NCBI GenBank assembly: GCA_044448905.1
Contig: JBIOHJ010000010.1
Location: forward strand, 1 to 39,590
DNA from: JBIOHJ01 sp044448905
GTDB taxonomy: Bacteria; Bacteroidota; Bacteroidia; AKYH767-A; OLB10
Reading direction: 5' to 3'
Length of the DNA: 39,590 nucleotides
Below the pieces are notes generated by a model. The model ran no database searches and was not told the origin of the DNA. It worked only from the letters and a program-made list of their open reading frames with translations. A program made the position numbers and the translations under genes. Shown piece after piece: positions 25,603 through 31,442 of the stretch (its first letter is position 1; every line of letters begins with the position of its first letter).

Positions 25603-25635
25603 AGAAAGCCGTCCCGCCAAATCGGGACGGCTTTC
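25603..25635 (-). terminator. Strong hairpin, terminator of the 25657-26376 gene
   Basis: GAAAGCCGTCCCG pairs perfectly with CGGGACGGCTTTC around CCAAAT. It lies 22 bases beyond the minus-strand stop. The T-run is weak, so attenuation or a repeat element is also possible. Confidence 0.65.
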
Positions 25636-25656
25636 GCACTCCTTATTATTATGTCC

Positions 25657-26376
25657 TTACGGACGAGTAAACTTTATTCCAGTAACAGTTTTGGTTTCGG
25701 GTGCAGTAGCTCCATACAAACCTTTCACATAATTTTTACAATCTTGTGCTACATCAACCATTCCTGTATTTTCTGCATACAATGCTTTATCCCTTGTAAT
25801 CCGAGCAGTGCCAACGGGAGCAATGATAGTTCCGATATTATCATTAGCCGTTTTCATTGCAGTAGCCAAAGTTGAAAGTGCAGCAGTTTTCAAATCATTT
25901 TCATTTGGTGCATACAAAGGTTCAGAAATATACAAGTCAACCAACTGCTTGAAAGTATCCGCCTTCTGAACAAACCCTTGGTGACTTGTGGACACATCAG
26001 CAGGGTCAGGAGTTCCATCAGGAAGCGTATCAACCTTCACACCGTAACCGCGAAAACGGTCAGCCAAACCTTTTGCATCTGCTTTTATTTGGTCACTTGC
26101 AGCCGTGCTTTTAAAATAGTTTAGCGTTCTTGTCACCAACTTTTCAGTAGGGTCAAATAATATTTGCCGAGCGTTTATAGGATTTTTTGCTGCTTGTATT
26201 GCAGCAGTCAAAGTTTGGTGAGCAGTGTCACCAGTCGTCCACAGCGTAGTCATATTTACAATTGTCAGACGAGCATTACTTGGATTGTAAGTTACACCGA
26301 AGGCAGTGCATTTATCAATAAGTAATTTGAAATTACTGATGTTGACGGAGTGACCAGTTTCTGAATTTGATGCCAT
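25657..26376 (-). CDS. Bacteroidota-specific protein of unknown function
   Basis: 239 residues, no signal peptide or membrane segment, starting MASNSETGHSVNISNF. It is predicted mostly helical with repeated hydrophobic spacing: FKLLIDKCTAFGVTYNPSNARL, LITRTLNYFKST-like helices, PLYAPNENDLKTAALSTL, and a final YVKGLYGATAPETKTVTGIKFT. Proteins with this exact beginning and end pattern (GH..NV.NF...YNPS; YIKSLFGATSPQ-like) are common hypothetical proteins in Bacteroidota, often near mobile DNA. No function is known to me. It may be a passenger of cassette 1. Confidence 0.8.
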   Translation of the reverse strand: MASNSETGHSVNISNFKLLIDKCTAFGVTYNPSNARLTIVNMTTLWTTGDTAHQTLTAAIQAAKNPINARQILFDPTEKLVTRTLNYFKSTAASDQIKADAKGLADRFRGYGVKVDTLPDGTPDPADVSTSHQGFVQKADTFKQLVDLYISEPLYAPNENDLKTAALSTLATAMKTANDNIGTIIAPVGTARITRDKALYAENTGMVDVAQDCKNYVKGLYGATAPETKTVTGIKFTRP

Positions 26377-26474
26377 GATAATTTTGTTTTAGGTAAGACA
26401 AATTTTTCAAGGGCAAATGTAAAAAGAATAAATGAGATGCAAACATTACCGCCACCGCCTTGAAAGCCCACGCA

Positions 26475-26544
26475 TTTGCAAGCACATTTTATTTTTTCAC
26501 AACGCTCAATCCAACCGCAGAAAAAAATAAAAAGAGCTTGCAAG
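26475..26544. repeat. Second long hairpin in cassette 1, permuted relative to the first
   Basis: TTTGCAAGCACATTTTATTT (26475-26494) plus TTTC pairs with 26520-26544 (GAAAAAAATAAAAAGAGCTTGCAAG). It shares CACATTTTATTTT, AAATAAAAAGAG and the loop word CCAACCGCA with the hairpin at 23229-23297, but the arms are in the opposite order. It lies upstream (5') of the 239-residue gene. Confidence 0.65.
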
Positions 26545-26671
26545 CCAACACACGCGGCAGTGCGTAACGGGTTCGTGCTAACTCGATGCGGCAGAGCAAT
26601 GAATGTAAATCGCCTTGAACAAACAGTGTGCGAACTTCAAACATTTGTGCCTTGAACGAGCAGTAGCAGTA

Positions 26672-26828
26672 TGCGTATAACAGTAAGATTAAAAGAAATA
26701 AATTTTTTTTGGGCTTTGTTCGGTTCACAAACATTTGTGCTTTCTACTTACATTTGTGGTTAATCAAAGTGTGTGCAAGTAATCCCAAAAAAAAATTTAC
26801 TTCTTTAATCCCTTCTTCGTTATCGGCA
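26672..26828 (+). other. attC-like site 1 (end of cassette 1)
   Basis: Left arm TGCGTATAAC (26672-26681) continues AGTAAGATTAAAAGAAATAAA and a T-run to GGG. The right arm from CCC at about 26784 reads back through TTTACTTCTTTAATCCC to TTCTTCGTTATCGGCA (core 26819-26828). Mismatches and unpaired bases interrupt the stem, as in integron attC sites. The left 10 bases match the complement of the start of cassette 1 exactly but differ from the right core at the two variable positions. Confidence 0.8.
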
Positions 26829-27503
26829 ATTATTACGCTCCGAACAAACGGTAGTGGTAATTTGAAAGTTCAACCAACAATGGACAACTAAAATGAAAAA
26901 GACAACCTCACTTCTCGCAACAATTTTATTTTCAATTCTGACATCATTCGGACAGACAGGAACAACCAAAGAGATACCAACCAAAGATGGAATGTTTTGC
27001 GGAAAGGTCGGAGAGAGCGGAAAGACAGGCGGTAACTATACTTTAGCGGAGCTTAAAAACTGCGATTGGAAAATTACATCTGTTGACACAAGCTACACCG
27101 TGACAGAGTTTAGAATGAGCCTTGTTCCTAAGGACGACTCATACAAATATTCAGAACAAGAAGTGAAAGGCAATACTATTCCAGAAACATACAGAAATCA
27201 AATTCTGACACACACGCGAAATGTATTTTTGGAATATATTAAGGCTGTGAACAAGAAAGGCGAATCAGTATTGGTTAAACCAATTGCAGTTAGGATACAC
27301 CTTGATTAGATAACATAGAAACTTGGCAGAGAACAATTTCATCGGAAAAGTATAACTGCCGATAACAGCAAGATTAAAAGAAATAAAAAAAAGAAGGGCT
27401 TTGATAGGTAAACAAAGAGTTGAGCTTCTAATGAACAGTGTCGGTAAACGAACAGTAGTGCTTCTAAACCCTTCTTTTTTTTACTTCTTTAATCCCTTCT
27501 TCG
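26820..27503 (+). mobile_element. Cassette 2 (684 bp)
   Basis: Starts TTATCGGCAATTATTACGCT and ends at the G before the next core. It carries one gene in the forward orientation occupying most of the unit, the standard cassette plan. The 20 bases after its core resemble the start of cassette 3 (CAATTnTTACGCTCCGAACAAAC), so similarity extends beyond the core. Confidence 0.75.
26893..27309 (+). CDS. Secreted protein with GldM C-terminal-like strand pattern (cassette 2)
   Basis: 138 residues. Signal peptide 1-20 (ends TSFGQ). The mature part contains TLAELKNCDWKITSVDTSYTV-like strands and ends VFLEYIKAVNKKGESVLVKP. That ending resembles the C-terminal Ig-like domain of the gliding-motility/T9SS protein GldM ('FENIKA.GPDG..R.LPPI'), but only this domain is present. 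It could interact with the envelope or be a periplasmic effector; function unknown. It is the only gene of cassette 2 and starts 73 bases from the cassette's left end. Confidence is high that it is coding, low for the domain match. Confidence 0.8.
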   Translation: MKKTTSLLATILFSILTSFGQTGTTKEIPTKDGMFCGKVGESGKTGGNYTLAELKNCDWKITSVDTSYTVTEFRMSLVPKDDSYKYSEQEVKGNTIPETYRNQILTHTRNVFLEYIKAVNKKGESVLVKPIAVRIHLD

Positions 27504-27512
27504 TTATCCGCA
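27357..27512 (+). other. attC-like site 2 (end of cassette 2)
   Basis: Left arm TGCCGATAAC (27357-27366), then AGCAAGATTAAAAGAAATAAA and AAAAAGAAGGG. The right arm runs CCCTTCTTTTTTTTACTTC, TTTAATCCCTTCTTC and the core GTTATCCGCA (27503-27512). About 60 bases of loop contain GGTAAAC twice. The arms pair over about 38 bases with a few bulges. Confidence 0.85.
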
Positions 27513-27559
27513 ATTTTAACGCTCCGAACAAACATTCTGCTAACATCAAACAGACAGCG

Positions 27560-28246
27560 ATGAAAAACCTTTTGATGATGTTCTTTTTACTGACTTGCAG
27601 AATTTGCAATGCACAGGAAGTTGATTCTTCAAGGTTTGTTTTAATTGATGGAGACACCGTTAATATTTTTCAGTTCTGGAAAGCAAACAGATGCCCGCAA
27701 GGTTTTTATCATCAAGATGATTTGCTTGTTGAGAATGATTCAAATTGGAATGGAAGATGTTTTTCATTTTCGTTTGACAATAAAACAAATAGAATTGCTT
27801 GCAAGCAAATTGTAAATCCGCGGACAGGTAAGGATTCAGTTATAAGAATAATTTATTCAGATAAAATTGATTCAGCCATAAATGGGGTTATAGCTCTGGG
27901 CATTGATGGAGTAAGTTTTTGGGTTGAGTTGTCGAGACCAAATGATGAATGGTTCAATCCTTATAATCCAATAATGTTTGGTTATGTTGATTTGAAAAAA
28001 AACAAAACATATCTTTTTGACATAAATAAGTATGCACCAAAGTCAGGACTTGAAGACATTTACTTTTTAGTTTTCGGGTTTTATAAAAAGCTACCTCTAT
28101 TTTATTTTGATACTTGGAAAGGTGAAGGTATTGACCCGGGATCTACAGAAGGGCTGCTCCATCCTTATTGGGATTCGCCTACAAGTAAAACTAAAATAAT
28201 TGCGTTTAAGAATGGTAACTTTGAGGAACTCAAAATTCATAACTAA
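27560..28246 (+). CDS. Secreted protein of unknown function (cassette 3)
   Basis: 228 residues from ATG 27560, where a signal peptide begins (MKNLLMMFFLLTCRICNAQ). The open frame reaches back to 27401, but that would run through the attC-like site. The mature protein is rich in Asp, Asn, Trp and Tyr with no Cys-rich or catalytic motif that I recognise (FWKANRCPQGFYHQDD, FWVELSRPNDEWFNPYNP, FYFDTWKGEGIDPGS). It is the single gene of cassette 3. Confidence 0.8.
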   Translation: MKNLLMMFFLLTCRICNAQEVDSSRFVLIDGDTVNIFQFWKANRCPQGFYHQDDLLVENDSNWNGRCFSFSFDNKTNRIACKQIVNPRTGKDSVIRIIYSDKIDSAINGVIALGIDGVSFWVELSRPNDEWFNPYNPIMFGYVDLKKNKTYLFDINKYAPKSGLEDIYFLVFGFYKKLPLFYFDTWKGEGIDPGSTEGLLHPYWDSPTSKTKIIAFKNGNFEELKIHN

Positions 28247-28301
28247 GAAATAAACTGTTGAGCTAACTTGAAACGACACGAATTCTAATGAACAGAAAAA
28301 C

Positions 28302-28444
28302 TGCGGATAACAGCAAGATTAAAAGAAATAAAAAAAAGAAGGGCTTTGAGAGGTAAACATCCCGATGTATCGGGACTAATAAACAGTGTAGGTAAACGAA
28401 CAGCAGTGCTTCTAAACCCTTCTTTTTTTTACTTCTTTAATCCC
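28302..28444 (+). other. attC-like site 3, truncated
   Basis: Left arm TGCGGATAAC (28302-28311) and the same AT-rich arms as site 2; loop words GGTAAAC and CAGTG...GTAAACGAACAG are shared with site 2. The palindrome TCCCGATGTATCGGGA (28360-28375) has replaced about 20 bases of the loop. The right arm stops at TTTAATCCC (28444), so the final core is lost. Confidence 0.8.
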
Positions 28445-28648
28445 AATGGAAAGAAGCGCAAACCCTTGATAGTATTGAGATTGCGGGGCTTAGAGTTTTT
28501 CAGGTACAACAATGGTACAACTTTTTGACTTGCAAACAACCCTCTGAAACCTGCTCTGGTAGCGGCTTTCAAGCTGTCTAAAAAAGTGCAAATCGTTTTC
28601 ATTTTCTTCTCTGAAATATTGCACTAAGTTACACTAATATGCTTCAAT

Positions 28649-29011
28649 ATGCAAGTGAAAGAAGATATTTATTTATCAACATCTTCTTCATCTAAAGTTG
28701 ATTTCTCAGAGGAGAAATATCATTTTTCAGATTTTAAAAATCTCGCTCCGCAGGACCTCCGTCACCACATTTTTTTTCTGACCAGAGAAGATGATTTAAA
28801 AAAATCGCACAAGAGAAATTCCATTTCTTTTTCTGTTATAAAAACGGAATATGAAAGCAGCAACGAACTTTCATTGAAACACCCTGAGCGCAGAAAACCA
28901 TTTGAACCCCTTATGCAACCTTTTGTGTGCGCGTTGGTGGAATTGCAAGGTTTTTTTAAAAAGAATTTTTTTACCAAAATTTTAAAGACAGACATAAAAA
29001 ATTGTTTTTAA
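28649..29011 (+). CDS. Doubtful short open frame at the array-phage junction
   Basis: 120 residues, Ser-rich start and Lys/Phe-rich end (GFFKKNFFTKILKTDIKNCF). No family resemblance, no signal peptide, and an opposing frame on the other strand covers part of it. It could be a small phage protein or non-coding sequence. Confidence 0.25.
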   Translation: MQVKEDIYLSTSSSSKVDFSEEKYHFSDFKNLAPQDLRHHIFFLTREDDLKKSHKRNSISFSVIKTEYESSNELSLKHPERRKPFEPLMQPFVCALVELQGFFKKNFFTKILKTDIKNCF

Positions 29012-29027
29012 AAAACTCCGTATAACC

Positions 29028-29055
29028 TTGCAAGGGGCGCAGGTGGCTATCTTTG
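29028..29055 (+). promoter_or_regulatory. Promoter-like sequence without a following gene for 290 bases
   Basis: TTG at 29028-29030, then 17 bases, then TATCTTTG (29048-29055), a good Bacteroidota promoter. No credible frame follows before 29343, so either the leader is long and structured or a small RNA is made. Confidence 0.5.
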
Positions 29056-29314
29056 CATAAGGGGGGCAAAGGGTTTTGCGGGGTGGCTTTTTATGCTTGT
29101 TGTGAAAAAAGAGTTTGCTGTTAACAAAAAATCAAAACTTAAATACCGTTTTTATTTTTTCACATAAGATTTTTTTAAAAAATATTTTTCGCCTCTCTTA
29201 AAAAAAAAATTTATAAGCCACTTTTTAGGATAGCACTATGAAAACTGATTATCATTTTAATAGTAGCTAAAACAAGGGCTATCGGGCGCAAAAGAATCTG
29301 ATTTAGGGGAATAA

Positions 29315-29335
29315 AACATTTCACTTTTATCTTTG
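29315..29335 (+). promoter_or_regulatory. Promoter of the gp36-portal unit
   Basis: TATCTTTG at 29328-29335 matches TAnnTTTG and ends 7 bases before the ATG at 29343, implying a very short or absent leader. The -33 element is weak. Confidence 0.55.
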
Positions 29336-29342
29336 TGTTACT

Positions 29343-29750
29343 ATGGCATTTCTTGAAAAAGCGGATTACTATACTTCCATTAATCTTTCTGTTTTGGATG
29401 CATTAACCGGAGGAGATGATGCAATCATTGATGAACTTTCTGCGGAGGCAATTACTGAAATGAAATCTTTTTTGAATGCACGATTTGATGTTGAGCAAAT
29501 TTTTAATGCTACCGGGGTTGACAGAAACAAAATGATTTTAATGTACTGTAAAGACATTGCACTTTTCCATATCTATTCCATTTACAATTTCAGGCGCGTC
29601 CCTGAGATAAGAGATAAGCGATATAAGAATGCCCTGCAATGGCTACAGGATGTTAATGAGCAACGGATAAACCCTGAGGGCTTGCCTACCAACGAAAAGA
29701 CATTCGTGAAAACTGGCGGTAATGAAAAACGAATCAATCATCAGCAATGA
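29343..29750 (+). CDS. Mu gp36-like phage protein (DUF1320)
   Basis: 135 residues. The N-terminal part (FLEKADYYTSINLSVLDALTGGDDAIID) and the helical core with YCKDIALFHIYSIYNFRRVPE and RYKNALQWLQDV fit the DUF1320/Mu gp36 family, a structural head-to-tail connection or minor head protein. Its TGA overlaps the next ATG by 4 bases (ATGA), so the portal gene is translationally coupled. Confidence 0.75.
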   Translation: MAFLEKADYYTSINLSVLDALTGGDDAIIDELSAEAITEMKSFLNARFDVEQIFNATGVDRNKMILMYCKDIALFHIYSIYNFRRVPEIRDKRYKNALQWLQDVNEQRINPEGLPTNEKTFVKTGGNEKRINHQQ

Positions 29751-30895
29751 AAGCAAAACGGACAAAGGGCAAAGAAGCTAACATCATACAGAAAATTGAA
29801 GTTTCGCAAAACAGAAGGTCTTCTCAGGATATTGACAGTTGGCGCAATGCGATTAAGAGTGCTGAAAGTGTATTCTACCCGCGCAGAACTTTGCTTTATG
29901 ATTTATACTCTGAAATATTGCTTGATGGACATTTAACTGCTGTTGTTGAGAAAAGAAAATTATCAGTGAGCAACACACCTTTACTTTTTATTCAGGATGG
30001 AAAAGCGAATGAAGAAATTAGCGGACTGATTGAAACCGAAAATTTTTTGTCACTGCTCGGGTATGTTCTTGAAAGCAAAATTTGGGGGCATAGTTTGATT
30101 GAACTTTCTTTTGAAGATGGAACACTGATGCCTCAACTGATTCCGCGAAAGCATGTAATACCGGAAAAGGGAATTATACTTAGAAATCAAAATGATGTAG
30201 CGGGGTTTAACTTTCGGGAACTGCCTTATATGAATTTTGTTCTTGAATCAGGTGAAAAAGATTCATTGGGCTTGCTTATGAAAGCTGCACAGTATGTGAT
30301 TTACAAGCGGGGCGGGTTTGGAGATTGGGCGCAATACTGTGAACTTTTCGGGATGCCTTTCAGAGTAGCAAAGTACGATGGCTATGATGAAAAAACACGG
30401 ACGGATTTAGAGAATGCTTTGAAAGCTGCCGGAAGTGCTGCTTACATTGTTATTCCGAAAGAAGCAGATTTGAATTTCATTCAGAACAATACAACTGGCA
30501 GCAGTATTCTTTATGACATGCTTATTGATTCCTGCAATAAGGAATTATCAAAGCTGGTGCTTGGGCAAACAATGACTACTGAAGCATCCGGGGCGTATGC
30601 CCAAGCGAAAGTGCATCATGAAGTAGAAAAGGAAATTCTTTTTGCAGATAAACTGTTTGTCAAAAATATTTTAAATGACAAACTGATACCGTTGCTGCGG
30701 ATTCACGGATACAATGTTGAAGGCGGGAAATTTATTTTTCAGGAAAAGGAAAACATTGATAAAAAAACACGCCTTGACATGGATTTGAAATTAGCAAAGC
30801 GAATAAAAATAGATGACAATTATTTTTATGAAACATACAATATTCCATTACCAAAAAATGAAAATGTAAAAAATGGCAACAGTACCGTTAGCTGA
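29747..30895 (+). CDS. Phage portal protein, DUF935 (Mu gp29-like)
   Basis: 382 residues. The family pattern is clear: an N-terminal DLYSEILLDGHLTAVVEKRKL, a GHSLIELSFEDG segment, then KRGGFGDWAQYCELFGMPFRVAKYDG, and KLVLGQTMTTEASGAYAQAKVHHEV, which is the hallmark 'lGqtltt' region of DUF935 portals. The protein forms the ring at the unique capsid vertex through which DNA passes. Normal family length is 400-500, so this is on the short side. It overlaps the next gene by 23 bases. Confidence 0.88.
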   Translation: MKAKRTKGKEANIIQKIEVSQNRRSSQDIDSWRNAIKSAESVFYPRRTLLYDLYSEILLDGHLTAVVEKRKLSVSNTPLLFIQDGKANEEISGLIETENFLSLLGYVLESKIWGHSLIELSFEDGTLMPQLIPRKHVIPEKGIILRNQNDVAGFNFRELPYMNFVLESGEKDSLGLLMKAAQYVIYKRGGFGDWAQYCELFGMPFRVAKYDGYDEKTRTDLENALKAAGSAAYIVIPKEADLNFIQNNTTGSSILYDMLIDSCNKELSKLVLGQTMTTEASGAYAQAKVHHEVEKEILFADKLFVKNILNDKLIPLLRIHGYNVEGGKFIFQEKENIDKKTRLDMDLKLAKRIKIDDNYFYETYNIPLPKNENVKNGNSTVS

Positions 30896-31418
30896 AATTT
30901 ATGAAGTTGCAATTGCCACATTACGAACCGGGGGCTTGGGTTTAAAATGGTATGAGATTGATATGGGGCAATTGGAAATGGAGGGGGAATCATTGCCCTT
31001 ACAATATCCTGCTGTGCTTTTAAAATTAGGAGATGTAATCTGGAGGGATAAAGGTTTAATACAAATAGGAGAAGTTACACTTACTGTGAAAGTGATTTTT
31101 CAATTTCAAAAAGAAGCGGAGATATTAATTGAAGGTACTGTAAGAACCGAGGTAACTGAAAATTTAATACTGCTTGAAACAATTCATCAAAGTATAACAG
31201 GAATGACAGGTAGTACGTTCAATCAATTTATAAGATTTAATCAATACCATTTGAGCACTAAACCTTTTGACCTTTTGTGGATTCATGTCATGCAGTACCA
31301 ATGCAATATTCACAGTGATGCTTCAACACCTGCACCGGCTTTAGATGTTGATTATATTAATCTGAAAGATAATAACTCCTTTATGGAGAGAAGGAAATTT
31401 AATTTGATTCATAAATGA
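30873..31418 (+). CDS. Phage protein, probable neck or tail-completion protein
   Basis: 181 residues, overlapping the portal gene by 23 bases. It contains a compact alpha/beta core (LPLQYPAVLLKLGDVIWRD, GEVTLTVKVIFQFQKE) and a C-terminal region LDVDYINLKDNNSFME that resembles tail-terminator proteins in placement and pattern. No firm family match; the assignment rests on order (gp36, portal, this gene). Confidence 0.6.
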   Translation: MATVPLAEIYEVAIATLRTGGLGLKWYEIDMGQLEMEGESLPLQYPAVLLKLGDVIWRDKGLIQIGEVTLTVKVIFQFQKEAEILIEGTVRTEVTENLILLETIHQSITGMTGSTFNQFIRFNQYHLSTKPFDLLWIHVMQYQCNIHSDASTPAPALDVDYINLKDNNSFMERRKFNLIHK

Positions 31419-31442
31419 TGCATCTGTTTTAGGAAGTAAGGG

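Larger units (their letters stand above)
23145..26819 (+). mobile_element. Cassette 1 (about 3.7 kb) with restriction-modification genes
   Basis: Starts TTATACGCA and ends at the G preceding the next core. The first bases of its attC-like site are the exact complement of its start, supporting that both ends belong to one unit despite unusual length. Contents: a small membrane protein frame, a DNA methyltransferase (+), a frameshifted endonuclease-like gene (-), a decayed heptad-repeat gene (-), and a 239-residue protein (-). Confidence 0.65.
22144..28444 (+). mobile_element. Integron-like cassette array: recombinase, attI-like site and three cassettes
   Basis: Recombinase gene, then direct repeats, then units at 23145-26819, 26820-27503 and 27504-28444 (truncated). 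Each unit starts after the G of GTTATnnGCA and ends in an imperfect 140-157 bp stem. The first 10 bases of each stem are the exact inverse complement of that unit's own start: TGCGTATAAC pairs with GTTATACGCA, TGCCGATAAC with GTTATCGGCA, TGCGGATAAC with GTTATCCGCA. The right-hand end of each stem carries the next unit's core. This is the rule for integron gene cassettes. The recombinase type and its orientation are atypical for integrons. Confidence 0.8.
27504..28444 (+). mobile_element. Cassette 3 (941 bp, right end truncated)
   Basis: Starts TTATCCGCAATTTTAACGCT. It carries one forward gene and the left part of an attC-like site. The expected right end (TTCTTCGTTATnnGCA) is missing after TTTAATCCC, where unrelated sequence begins. 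Confidence 0.7.
28445..29342. other. Junction stretch between the cassette array and phage genes
   Basis: Just right of the truncated attC-like site lies a short direct repeat, GGTACAACaatGGTACAAC (about 28503-28521). No tRNA, tmRNA or terminator-like fragment marks an attachment site. A doubtful frame at 28649-29011 and two promoter-like boxes follow. Confidence 0.45.

Noticed and set aside
28440..28470. Mu-type transposable phage end at the attC-like junction
   Set aside because: The sequence after TTTAATCCC does not start with TGT, no transposase gene is in the window, and the other end is not available for comparison.
28429..28602. Minus-strand frame of 57 residues (MKTICTFLDSLKAATRAG...)
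   Set aside because: It runs into the right arm of the truncated attC-like site and has no recognised family; probably chance.
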